Origin: Ascidia mentula
Taxonomy: Eukaryota > Chordata > Ascidiacea > Phlebobranchia > Ascidiidae
Length of the DNA: 64,000 nucleotides
Direction of reading: 5' to 3'
NCBI GenBank assembly: GCA_947561715.1
Contig: OX387198.1
Coordinates: forward strand, 16,740,001 to 16,804,000
The position numbers and the translations under genes were made by a program. Below, one piece after another: positions 10,880 through 21,900 of the stretch; position 1 is the stretch's first letter; every line of letters begins with the position of its first letter. A model generated the notes under the pieces. That model was not told where the DNA came from. It made no database searches and was given only the letters and a program-made list of their open reading frames with translations.

Positions 10880-12345
10880 ATAAAAAAAATGAAACAAGCT
10901 TTACTACATGTGTCAAATCAACCTGGGGAAGTTGATGCGGTGCGACGAATAAACTTTTCCAGATTCAGGAAGCAGCAGCCTAATTGTCCAAACTGTGGTC
11001 TTTTCCTCAAGGGCGACACGCCTGTCCCGCAGCACAAAGAAACTGCTTTAATTGCGGAAGGAGGGGGCATTATTACCAAGGATTGTACAAGGAACCGGCA
11101 ACTAATTGTGTTCAGCAGGCAAGCTAGAATGACTCTGAAACATTTGTAGGTTATGTTAAAACTAACTTTGCGTTAGATGCACCTGCAGGTACCTCAGTTT
11201 GCAGAACAAAAACACTCCGTCTATTTGACTCTTGAGAGTATTTAAAACATCTACCAAGAACTACCTTTGCAACTTTTAATCCAAACATAAAAACGATAAA
11301 CAAACATACCTTGTTCTTAACATACAACGTTAAAATGCAGCGTCCAGAGCGATATTTCAATTGCTTTTGTCTTAGTTCTCTCGCTTAGTCTGTTTTCTCG
11401 CTTCGTCTCCGTTTGTGGCTTACGGCCATCGATATATATACGGTTATTGAGATTACAAAAATTAATGAATTCGACAGGATTATTAAAAATGTCGATGTGA
11501 TTATTGAAACTAAAGCCGATTTTCCATATGTTTGAGATAACCCATCTGTCGAAGATAGCGAAGTGATTAACCCAAAATCTCAGATGCGCACGTTTACGCA
11601 AAGCAATCAAATTGCACAAAATAAGCATAAGCAATAAAACAAAGTGTTCCTGCACACCAACGGTATGGCTAAAGGGTAATGGCAAACCAATGCATTTTAG
11701 GATAGACACCGGTGCAGACGTTACAGTCGTCGGTTCAGAACATTTTCGCAATACACTATCTGTCAAATTATCGCCAACATCGCAAGTACTGCTAGATGCA
11801 CGAAAAGAGTCTGTGCAAAATTTCGTGCTTGTTTGAAAAATGACCACCGTGAAATATTTCATGACATTTTCGTAAATAACGCCTTCAGAGAGCCATTGTT
11901 TGGGTAGCCCGCAAGTAAAGAACTGTGTTTTTTTCTGAATTAAATCACGTTGATTCCGCAGAGGATTATCGTAAATTGTTTCCGACTGTTTTCATGGGAT
12001 TAGGAAAATTTACAGAGACTTGTAAAATTCGTCTACAACCAGATGCAAACCCGTTTTGTCTGATTACTCCCAGAAGAGTGCCGCTTCCACTTCAAGAAGC
12101 TGTCCGCAAAGAATTGCAGGGAATAGAACGGTCTGGTGTTATATCTAGAGTAACCCAGCCGACAGCGTGGTGTCCAGGTATGGTGGTGGTTCGCAAGAAA
12201 AGCGGAAAGGTTAGAATATATGTGGATTACACAAAACTAAACAGAAGTGTACTCCGCGAGAGATTAATGCTCCCCACTGTAGATGAAACATTGTCAAAAT
12301 TGTCGAAAGCAAAAATGTTCACTTGACTCTAATTCGGTTTTTGGC
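10880..12345 (+). pseudogene. Ty3-type retrotransposon relic: zinc knuckle, protease, partial RT
   Basis: Three degraded pieces lie in order. A CCHC-like zinc knuckle (CFNCGRRGHYYQ, about 11040-11090, frameshifted). An aspartic protease with FRIDTGADVTVV (about 11640-11836). The N-terminal part of reverse transcriptase (11925-12325) with LERSGVI-type and KSGKVRIYVDYTKLN motifs, where Arg-Ile-Tyr-Val-Asp corresponds to the usual RICVD strand. The RT stops before the catalytic YxDD block. The style resembles Ty3 elements annotated as K02A2.6-like. Stops and frameshifts make it non-coding today. It is absent from the paralogous position in unit B. Confidence 0.85.
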
Positions 12346-12610
12346 AAAACCGGGGCCAGTAGTCAATCCACAGCTCTAAAGTCGAATCAAAAGGCGAAAA
12401 ATTTGGCGTATTTAGGTGAGTTACCGTTGATGCCGTTCCTTCCGTCGATCCTTCACTCGAGCGAGGCTTCCCCAGAATTGCGATCATCGCCTCCATTTGT
12501 TCTTGGTGTCGACGTTCTTGTTCTTCTAGTTAACGTTCCAAAACTTCGCATTGACGTTCTTGGGCATTAAGTTGACGTTCATCATCTCCACAAGTTTCTC
12601 CATGACCAGA
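12328..12610 (-). pseudogene. Inverted gag N-terminus of the same Ty3 family
   Basis: On the minus strand a Gln/Glu/Arg coiled-coil segment (QERRHQEQMEAMIAIL) is followed by PNFSPFDSTLELWIDYWPRF, the typical start of Ty3 gag capsid. One in-frame stop interrupts it. It abuts the plus-strand RT piece head to head at about 12327, so the element was inverted or joined from two insertions. Confidence 0.7.
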
Positions 12611-12913
12611 AAATCCGACCTCGTCGCCAAATAACTGTTGCATTCTTGAGTCACCAAGAGTTCAATTTTATTCATACAAAACGGTGCGCAGGTTTTATAG
12701 CCAAAGCAAACACGCAAATAACGTCACGAACGCAATTATTAGATACTGAGGTGCGCAGTAATTCCACAGACGCAAGTCACATTGCAGGACACGCTGACTA
12801 TCTAAAACGAATCTAAAACGGCGAATCTAAAACGATATTTGTTAGGTCAACTGTAGGACACAAAACGATATAATTACACAACAGATTTCTAGAATAGTTT
12901 CTGAAAGTATTTT
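12611..12913. other. No gene recognised
   Basis: Short AT-rich stretch between the inverted gag piece and the SINE. It may hold remains of the retroelement LTR, but I see no clear match. Confidence 0.4.
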
Positions 12914-13255
12914 TTGATTTCTCTACGAAGAATTAAACAAAAATCCATTATTTTTTTGATCATCGATTAACAATTTTGTCCATATTGGGATTCGAACCCA
13001 GTATATTCTGGCCGGGAAAACCTTTTTTACCATAAAATTATAAATTCACAGGCAGTAAAATCAATCCGTAATTTGCAGATGTAACAATAGCTCGCACTTA
13101 TAAAACTCGCACAGGTAAACGTGTCTGCACACAATGACTACGTTCAAAATTTTGAACGACTTTTCACGCTAGATGGCGATCGCGAGTAAGCAAGGTCTGT
13201 CACCGGCAAAACGCTGTTATGCAGCCTCTAAGGCTAGCAACCTGAATATATACAT
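12914..13255 (-). repeat. tRNA-derived SINE, copy 1 (unit A)
   Basis: The repeat shared with 36049, 55400 and 59470. On the minus strand it contains a pol III B-box-like GGGTTCGAATCCC (plus 12987-12999) in a tRNA-like T arm. It is followed, in plus orientation, by a conserved tail ending near CAGCCTCTAAGGC. One copy per NLR unit suggests an insertion before the duplications. Confidence 0.7.
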
Positions 13256-14155
13256 CGTTTCGATTTAAAATATTACGTAGCGAATTAATATAATAATTTT
13301 CCACAACCAACCGTTTTGCCAAAATTGTTTCTTGTTTTAATACTTTTGCTTCCTTCCAATTGATACGGTGGTCGGTGTCAAGCATGTAGGCACATAGAGC
13401 AGATTTATTGGGTTCCATATTGCGTATGGCTGCCTTGTGTTCTTTAATACGGGACTTTAAATTGCGGCCAATATACACAGTGTGACAATCAAGGCAAGGT
13501 ATTATGTAAACTACACCGGTTATTTGAAGCATGGAAATACGGTCTTTCGGTTTGGGAAACATGTGTTCTAAAGTGCATACCGGTTTCATGGCAACTTTCA
13601 TGCCAGTGGCGTTGAGTATTCTTAATATCCGCTCAGAAACTCCCTGTACATATGGTATGGAAGTGAATGTTGTATATGTTTGTGTGGGTTTGTTGTGCGT
13701 GTGGGGTGTGAGATTTAGGTTGGTGGGAAATTTGTTTAGTTTTAGAACGTTTCGAATGTGTTTGCGTTCAACCCTCCGAGTGTGTGGATCGCCAATATGT
13801 GTAATCGTTCTGTTATAAAAGATTTTGTTACAATGAGTTTTTGATGTTTCGGATGGTGTGAGGTGTATTGTAAGTAGCGGTTAGTGTGTGTAGGCTTGTA
13901 AAAAATGGAGGTGGTAAGTTTCCCGTCCGGTTTTGCAGTGACGTTTACGTCCAAAAATGACAGACTATGGTCGTGTTGTGTTTCCTGGGTAAACTTAATA
14001 GAAGGTTCGATGTTGTTTATGTGATCATGAAATCCTTCGACCTCGTCTTTTGCTATGATGACGTACGTGTCATCGACATAGCGGAGCCAAAGTCGCGGGG
14101 GTGTTTTGAAGGAAGCAAGAGCGGTTTGCACAATCTGTTCCATTGTAATGTTCAC
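13200..14155 (-). pseudogene. Penelope-like element: partial RT plus GIY-YIG endonuclease
   Basis: Two adjacent minus-strand frames are in the order expected for Penelope-like elements. First, an RT C-terminal part (14155-13742) contains the active-site WLRYVDDTYVI and the FLDVNV strand. Second, a GIY-YIG endonuclease (13601-13200) contains VYIIPCLDCHTVYIGRNLKSR and the downstream catalytic Arg and His-rich region. A frameshift separates them near 13740, and the N-terminal RT and the element's 5' half are missing. The enzyme would nick target DNA and prime reverse transcription; this copy is dead. Confidence 0.88.
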
Positions 14156-14303
14156 AAGGCAGCCATACGCAATATGGAACCCAATAAATCTGCTCTATGT
14201 GCCCACATGCTTGACACCGACCACCGTATTAATTGGAAGGAAGCAAAAGTATTAAAACAAGAAACAATTTTGGCAAAACGGTTGGTTGTGGAAAATTATT
14301 AAT
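13289..14303. repeat. Inverted repeat of Penelope endonuclease segment
   Basis: About 148 bp of the GIY-YIG coding region lie at 13289-13439 on the minus strand and again at 14156-14303 on the plus strand, nearly identical (reading HKAAIRNMEPNKSALCA in both). The plus copy starts exactly where the minus RT frame starts at 14155, so the two are fused head to head. Confidence 0.85.
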
Positions 14304-14386
14304 ATATACATTCGTTACCTGGGTGCAAAATATTTGGAGTTGATAACTTTGAAAATGAAAGCCAAAGCTAAAATGCTGTTAATCAT

Positions 14387-14432
14387 TAGTAAACGTTTCG
14401 AACACTAACTGATGGGTTCATCATCAGTACTA
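14387..14432 (-). ncRNA. Hammerhead-ribozyme-like motif, Penelope-associated
   Basis: Minus strand, in order: stem I strand TAGTA, core CTGATGA, one extra base, stem II GAAC with GTTC, core GAAA, CG, TT cleavage-site context, stem I strand TACTA. Stem I pairs perfectly over 5 bp and stem II over 4 bp. Helix III is only the self-complementary ACGT, so folding would need a dimer, as described for minimal hammerheads. Penelope-like elements are known to carry hammerheads. Activity is inferred. Confidence 0.6.
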
Positions 14433-14555
14433 CAATGAGCGCATGCAAGAAAAGCGTCGGGGTAATAAAGGACTGAGCAGGCAGAAGGAAAGGATTTTCT
14501 TTATTACCCCGACGCTTTTCTTGCATGCGCTCATTGTAGTACTGATGATGAACCC
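14414..14555. repeat. Perfect 57-bp inverted repeat with 28-bp spacer
   Basis: Arms 14414-14470 and 14499-14555 are exact reverse complements over 57 bp. Each contains half of the hammerhead-like motif; the right arm ends right after CTGATGATGAACCC and lacks the GAAAC half. No decay between the arms indicates a recent fold-back event or active conversion. Confidence 0.9.
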
Positions 14556-14599
14556 TTTTCGCTACCTAATGTTTTAAATCAAAACGATGGAAAAGTACT

Positions 14600-14935
14600 T
14601 TCGCCCGTGTTCCGCAATTTCGCCCGTAACTATACGTGACTTTTGTTTCCCATGTTTAGCCGTTTGACTTGTGATCGATGTTGTCCATTGATTTATGTCC
14701 GGCTGTGTTTTTGCTGTTACGCCCTTCTGTTCTTTTTCGTTGCATAATTTCTTTGCCCTGTGGGTTCGCTTCGCTACTGTGTTTGTTTTATTCTCTGAAG
14801 AAGCCTATAGGCTTATACTATAGTCGTACGTACAGGCGAAACGTCAGAAAATACAATCTTTTTTAAACAAAAGGTGTATATTTGTTGTTCTCCACCAGAA
14901 GAACGTCAGATTCATAATTCGTAAATCCAATCAAC
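14600..14935 (+). repeat. Penelope-type terminal repeat (pLTR) fragment with hammerhead
   Basis: Matches 37720-37945 over most of its length, starting from a block with GCATAATTTCTTTGCC and ending with CCAGAAGAACG and CAGATTCATAATTC. It encloses the hammerhead-like motif at 14791-14849. Interpreted as the terminal repeat of a Penelope-like element in plus orientation. Confidence 0.6.
14791..14849 (+). ncRNA. Hammerhead-ribozyme-like motif 2
   Basis: Stem I TTCT, core CTGAAGA (position 7 is free in the consensus CUGANGA), extra A, stem II GCCT with AGGC closing a long AT-rich loop, core GAAA, CG, TC cleavage context, stem I AGAA. The same layout is at 37823-37866 with a shorter loop. The loop contains the palindrome CGTACG. 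Confidence 0.6.
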
Positions 14936-15560
14936 GTACCGTACAAGCCTGAAACATAATGACCTTTTTACTTTTATTTTCAACTACGGCACTTTTAGAA
15001 ATCTCTTTTTACCAATTTGAACCTGGTCTCACCAATCCGTGGAAGTTGGGAATTGGAAAGTCCCTTAATTGTGATGCTAATAAACTCATCATGTTCCATT
15101 GCAGGTTCTAACAGTCACTAAAATTAAATTTCAAGCAAATTGGTTTACTGATGTTGGGCGGAAACAAACTAGAAATGCCTAAAGTGATAAAGTCAGGAGA
15201 CCTTATATTTATGTATAATTTATACATCAGTCCCGGCATAATCCTCATGAATATCGAATAAACAATATTGAATAAAATTGCAGATCGTCCAATCGACATG
15301 CAGCAAACTGACAACTTGGGCACCGCGCAGAAGTCTGCGATCTTACACACGTGATCCGCTTGAGCTTTTTGTGTCATTAGAAGTACGCGGCTAACGTGCC
15401 ATCACCATGCATTGATTCATAAGTGGGAAAACAATCGATGCCAGGTTTTAAGGCAGAAAACTGTAGTAATCTCTTCTGGCATACATCAGCTTTTGCAATT
15501 GATAGATTATTGTGCGCCATTGTTAATTTTGTAAATTAGTCTTTGCGACAAACAAGCCAG
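14926..15560. repeat. Repeat shared with 51300-51915; includes ATDLY-like stub
   Basis: Nearly colinear with 51300-51915, and its last ~150 bp occur a third time at 53345-53500. A minus-strand stub in the 51.3 kb copy after an acceptor AG reads ATDLYGTLIG, similar to the start of BAF-like exon 2; the copy here has lost part of it. A minus-strand frame around 15240-15380 is partly conserved, but I do not recognise a protein. Confidence 0.5.
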
Positions 15561-16900
15561 GTTTTTACCTCAAACAGGTAAAGTTACCGCTTGAGCGAAT
15601 GTTAAAAATGCCTTCGTTGTGACGCAACAAACATCACCCAACAAAACCAAACTCTGGATCACGTGGGTTTGGTGGAAACTTTTGTTCTTCTCACGGTCAA
15701 TTGTTGCTCAAAACGTTCGTACACGTGTTGCTGTTCTATGATTCTGCGAAACCAATTTCCATCGACTAGTTTTCTTTAACTCAGTGCTTGCATCACAAAG
15801 TTATTTGGTTGACCTGGATTTTGCCATAATGCATGTGTCTTGTTTGCCTTGTGGTTAATCTAACAAAGGGAGTGTGCAGATAAATTTTGTGTCTTTAAAA
15901 CACTGATGACCTGTCGTCTCACCATTCTCGTCCCAAAACCTCGGTTGCAGCAAGTTTTTTTAGATTTAACAAGTCGTTAATTTCGATTGTTAATGATAAA
16001 ATCGTTGATTCGTTGAACTCACATTCAAAGTGGTTCATTTTTGCTAAGTTAAGTAATGAAAAATAAGAAATAAAAGTTACATCAGCTGTATATTTTAGAG
16101 GACGACTCGGTCACATCTACCATGCTTGGATTTGAGTGAAATGCTACGGTCATGTGATTATGCTAGCCTTCTTCGTGAAGTAAATCAACGGCCAAGCAAA
16201 CAAAATTCTCAGAGAGATGACGTTTGTTTTGTCAACCAGCGCCGAAGACCACGTGATCATAGCGACGCTTGGATTCTGTATCGTCAATCGTTTCGGAAAA
16301 CACTTTGTTCGCACAATAACCTCAAACAAGAGAAGTTTACGCCCCAGCGATTGTTGAAAAAGTTTTCTTTGTGACGCAACAATGATCACGCAGTAAACCA
16401 AACTCTTGCAGCGTACCAATTGGTTCCAGTCGGCTGCTGTAACTGAAGCTAAGTCTGCTTGCGTGTTCTTGTTGTTTACACTAAATTTAAACCTCCGTGA
16501 GCAGGCTTATTTATTCAATTGAAAGACACGTTTGCAATGTCAGGCGGCGTAAAATTTAATTTGTTCCAAGCGCATTTAATCAGAGTTTAACACGTGACTG
16601 AATTGCAGCGAATTAACTATTAAAAGAACGTACGAACGTAACAGCGCGAAGGCGAGAATAATAGCAGAACGAGAGAGGACGATGAATACGAAGGCGTTTT
16701 ATAACGAAGTGTCATGAAAAACGTGATTGTCCAGCAGGATATCAGCAGCTTGTTTTGAAGTAAACCTTAACTCCGCCTGTGTCCTTTCCGTCTGGTGTTC
16801 CAGTGTTGGGTTTTAGGAAACATGCGGAGTGGCCACACTCTCGACCAACGATGTTTCAGTGAAAATATTTGTTCCATTTGTATTCTTTTTTCGCACGATC
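15561..16900. other. Intergenic, repeat-rich, no gene recognised
   Basis: Contains blocks shared with the downstream flanks of other units: around 16080-16190 with 35930-36030 and 54945-55075, and around 15900-15990 with 55965-56050 and 59985-60060. Open frames here are short and not conserved. Confidence 0.5.
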
Positions 16901-17387
16901 AGTTGTTACGTTTGTGTTGCTAACTTATAGACAGTTTGGTTGGCTACTTCCAACATCAATTCATAGCAACGTCACAGCTATGAGTAATAGGGAATTTAAA
17001 ATACAGAGTAAGAAACCCTGGGGTTCGTAATAAACAGTGTACACAACTATATTCAGTTCAGCGTTCGACGCAACGACCCAATTTCCTTTGATCGTTTCCT
17101 CAACTTAACTTAACTACTTGTGGTTTAGGGCCAGCCGATATATACGTAGATATGTGAGGCGATAAACCAAATGGTTGGTTTGATTAATCCCAAACAGGGC
17201 GTCGATTTTTTATTGCGTGTCGAACACCTTGAGAAAAATTGTCGTGCTTGTCGAATAGTAAAAATGTCGTATCTGGTAACTAACGCATGAGAACGACCAT
17301 ATTTCGATCAACATAAGTTCAAAATACACGTTGAAATAACGACAAAAGAGTTAAAAACATTGCATGTTGTGGAGGCTGCTATGACTC
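16901..17387. other. End of duplication unit A
   Basis: The block at 16945-17060 (ending in a run with AAACCCTGGGGTTCGTAA) recurs at 34545-34660, marking the far end of the A and B duplication units. The next unit begins at 17388. Confidence 0.7.
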
Positions 17388-18904
17388 TTTTAAGGTCTGA
17401 TTGAACGAAAAATAGTACTTGTTTTGTAACAATGCCACGTGTTCGGTAACAATGCTCCATGTTTGGAAACAATGGTTAGTTTAAAGCGCTTATTTGCTGA
17501 ACGTTAAAGCAAGTGCTGGCTGGTTTTTGCATGGATTTGTCCAAAAATTTACTTCAGTTGCGTTTATTTAGCCATGTAAACAGTCAAATTTATTGTGTAA
17601 GCTGCAGAGAGATGGCCACTGTTTCGACCTAAAAGGTCTCACCTGTGCAACTGGTGTGACTATCAGACGACTTTGCTGACCAAACGGCCAAGCAAATTTA
17701 TCTTGGGAAGGGATCCCATACGATGATGCCATTAAGTTTTCAACACTACGTAACCGTTCAGTTAAATGCTGTTGTTTAATAGTGACTCGAAATAGAAATT
17801 TCTTTCCAAATATTTGTTTGTGTTTTAAAATTAAACGCGTCTTCGAGCCACTTTTGGCACTAGCATCTACAGCAAAAAATTAACAACTGCATGTAAATAA
17901 GAAAATCGTTGGCGTCGAATCTCCGAAAAAAGAAAACTAGTAAGATCGATGTGAATGTTGCCAGATTGGCGTGACCAATATGTTAGGCCTAATTAAGTTA
18001 TTGTAGTGATTCAATTCATGAACATTTGTAGATAACAATAGCGTTTGTCCGTTCCTGGTACCGTATACCGGTAACTTAACTTTTATTCATGCCGTCTGTG
18101 TCGAACAGAGGCGTCGCGTGTCGAACACTTAGAATGGCGAAAAAGGCATAAATCGACACCCTGATCCAAAAGAAGATTCACTCATGTTATAGAAGGGGGT
18201 TCAATGCAAGATGCGAATGCATGCGAAGTATAATTACAAAACAGTCACATGCCACAAAGATTAATTGATGAACATCATGAAGTCGATGCAGTATTGTTGC
18301 ATCGTTACCGACGGAGGACGTATGTTATATACGTAGTGGAAACTATTAAAAATAAAAATAAAAAAGGCGCCGTGCAACTGCAGGAATTGTAGGTAAGACT
18401 TGCTAAAAGCCCGATTTGCAAATTTAACCTGAAGACAAACCTCTCGGAATGACGTATAAGTGTTGTTGGCGAAACTTTTTTCCTTCGTCACACTTTATTG
18501 CCTTCATAGGCTATGATAAAACATTTACACAGGCTGTCAAGCTGTTTCTTGAGTTCATGTGCGAGTAAATAGATAGATTTGCTTTGATATCCGAAAAATT
18601 AAAAGTTATTCAAAGCACTTACCTGAGGTTTATGGTGTTACCAACTTTTGTTTTTTTCTAAATCACTGTGTAAATTTATGTTTTTTCTTGCCTCGTTTTG
18701 TGGTTAGTTTCATTTCAAGCAATACCCTCTGGTTTAAGTGTGCTACAATAAACAGCACACGATGACCTAAAAATAGCTACCACTAAGTACAAATATCACT
18801 AATTTAACAGAAAAAATAAAGATACATAAGGTTTAGGTTAAACATATTTTTATCTTTTAGGATATTTTATGTATTAAATGACTTGATAAATCATAATCAT
18901 GTAG
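17388..18904. repeat. 5' flank of NLR-B, duplicate of 1-1492
   Basis: Same sequence and order as window positions 1-1492 with scattered substitutions and a short insertion near 18105. It presumably holds the NLR-B promoter. No separate gene is seen. Confidence 0.9.
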
Positions 18905-18920
18905 ACCAACATTAACTTAT
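18905..18920 (+). promoter_or_regulatory. Conserved 16-nt leader before NLR-B start codon
   Basis: Begins ACCAACAT after AG at 18903-18904. Spacing to the ATG is identical to NLR-A and NLR-C. Confidence 0.4.
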
Positions 18921-21900
18921 ATGGACGCTGACAAGATCAGCGAACAAAGTGCTTGTCAAATAAAGGATGATGAGCCTTCAACATCTGCAGGTAAGTCATT
19001 CCTTGTTGTTTTGCTTTACTGCTGTTACCTTGTTGTAGTGCATAAAATGTTTTGCATCTGGAACATGTTGAATTTGTTATTATATATTTGAAACCCTGTC
19101 TTTAATGTTGGAGATGTACATAGTTTGAAATGTTGAACATTGTTGTGCATAATTTTGTAGGTCCTATACAAAAGGTTGTAGCAAATGAAGCAAAGATTGA
19201 AAATAGTAATGTTGGTGTTCAAGGAAATGTTAACCAACTGTCAGTCATCTTCAACTGCTGCAGAAACAGTAAAAGCACTTATTTTTCTTGCACTTATGTT
19301 GAAATTTATGTAATTTACTGCCACGCATAGTTGTTTAATTCATGAAATAAGTGTAGCGATTTTGTGCGTATGTAGTCATGTGTGTCCGTGTGTCTGGTGA
19401 TGCATGTTGGTGTGTGTCTCGCTAAAAATTGAGATTGGCCTGGGCGTGGTTGAATAAAGTGACGAGCTGTTGCAAGGAGTGTTTGAGAGCTGTTATCGGC
19501 TACATTTGCGAGCACGCCAGGACCCTCTGGGATTTTGTGATATGGATGTGAGACTGTGTGCCTTGGAAAAGGAACTGGCAGCAGTTTAAACTATATTTCG
19601 AAAACGTATCTGTGGTCAATAATTGGAATAATCAACAAAAGGGAATTCATCTCTCTGCTAGTTTACGAGGCCCAGCTCTCTTAATACAAGACTTAATACC
19701 CACAGAGAAAAAGCGGTGCTATGAGGATCTTTGTATGGCTTTGAATAATCATTTCACACATTCAAATGCGCTGCGAGCGAGAAGCTTGTTTCACACGGCA
19801 GTAAGAAAACCTGATGAATCATATCTATCATGAATTTGGCAATCGATTAAGACATTTACAGAAAGTGGGTCATCCACAACTGCCAAATAAATGTGAAGAA
19901 GAACTTTTAGTTCAACGATTTAACGCTGGTTGTGATAAGCCTCATTTACAAAGCAGTTTGCTTGTTAAAAACCCAAAGAGTCTCCAGGAAGCTGTGGATT
20001 TGCTGAGTTCTTTGGAAGCCTACAGCAGTCATGCATCTATTAAGCGACAGACTGCTACGTCATGCCACTGCTGCGTGCAGTTTGGGCACCGTGAGTGGAA
20101 TTGCAACCAGACTCCCGCTTCAACGTAGAAGTTATGGGACGAGTGATTGGAACCAAGGCGACTCGCGGCACAAAGACCTTTAAATCGCCGCTAGCTGCTG
20201 TTTTAGCCGGCACACCAGTGATGACTCATACGGCTTTGGACAGCAACAATGTATGGTACGCCCAATTCTCTATTGATAATTCAGTCAAATTACACTCTTT
20301 TCTTATCGATACTGGTTTAATGGTATCATTTTTAGATAAATGTTATTGTAACATGTCAAATCTGTCCATATGTTCCACCAAATTAAATGCTGTAAATGGC
20401 ACACGTTTACGCACATTAGGAGTAAAAAATGTCGAACTCTCCGCAGGCACTATAAGGCTTGCATGTAAATTAATTGTGACCGATCTTGGTTTTTGCGCGG
20501 GTATACTTGGCTTGGATTTTTTGCGTGCCAATAACGCCCTGTTAGATTGTGCCAATGGGAAATTACTATTTGGCAGAAACACTATTTTGTTATCGCAATT
20601 TTGTTCTGTTCCGCCCATTCCTTCCGCTCCAACCGACTTGCCAAACCATTTAAAATGCCTACTAAGTAATTGTGAACATCTGTCGGAAAATGAACGAACG
20701 CATGTGCGCAAGCTCCTCAGAGAATTTTGTCGATGTGTTTGTCGATGAACACGGGACACTGGTGCGAACGTCTCTTGTTAAACATTGCATCGACACAGGA
20801 AATGCCAGACCAATTCGGCAACGACCGCGTCGAGTAACGTGGCAAAAAAGAAAAATTTGTGGAGGCTGAGATTGAAAAAATGCTCGAAGCAGGTGTTATT
20901 GAGCGCTGTAATGGGCCTTGGGCTTCTCCCGTTGTTCTTGTCCCTAAAATAGATGGAACGTACCATTTCTGTGTGGATTACCGAAAGCTTAACAAAGTTA
21001 CTCGCAAAGACGCCTATCCTTTGCCTAAAATTGAGGAAATTTTGGATACTGTTGGCAACGCAAAATACTTTAGCACATTGGACCTCGCTAGCGGGTATTG
21101 GCAAGTGGAGATGAGCGAAACCGACAAGGAAAAAAACGCTTTCAACGTCCCTGGAAACGGTTTATTTTAATTTAAAGTCATGTGTTTTGGTCTCACGAAT
21201 GCTCCTGCTACATTTGAGCGCCTCATGGAAGAAATACTGAGGGGAATCTTGTGGGATTCGTGTCTAGTTTACATCGATGATGTTGTTTCTTTTACTGAAA
21301 ATTCAGGACTAGCCCGACTTCGCGAAGTGTTTGTTCGGTTACGACGGGCTGGATTAAAATTGAAACCGAGCAAGTGCAAATTCTTTGCCAAATCCACAAA
21401 GTTTTTGGGCCGCATTGTATCTGACAGTGGCGTTAGCTGCGACCTGGCGAAAACCATCTCGGTTAGGGAGTGTAAGACCCCGATGTCAGTTAAATAAGTA
21501 CGTCAGTTCTTGGGCTTTGCGTCATACTATCGTAGATTTATACAGCATTTCGCAACCATTGCTGATCTCTTAACTGCTCTTACGCGAGATAAAATGACTT
21601 TTGCTTGGACTTCCCAGTGTCAAAAGGCTTTTAATTTATTAAAAAAATTACTTGTCACTGCTCCTGTTCTCAGTTATCCTACACGCACTGATCCCTTTAT
21701 TTTGGACACAGATGCCAGTGAAACGGGTTTAGGTGGCGTGTTGTCACACCCTTTCAACTGCAAAGAACGGGTCGTAGCTTATGCTAGTCGAACACTAAAC
21801 AAATCCGAACGACACTATTGTGCTACATATAGAGTGTTGCTCGCAAGTGTTTACTTTGTCAAGCATTTTTGCCATTTTTTGTGCGGTCGAAGGTTTGTGC

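Noticed and set aside
12987..12999. Possible tRNA gene from the GGGTTCGAATCCC arm on the minus strand
   Set aside because: No complete cloverleaf with D and anticodon arms can be drawn, and the same sequence occurs four times within a longer repeat, so it is a SINE.
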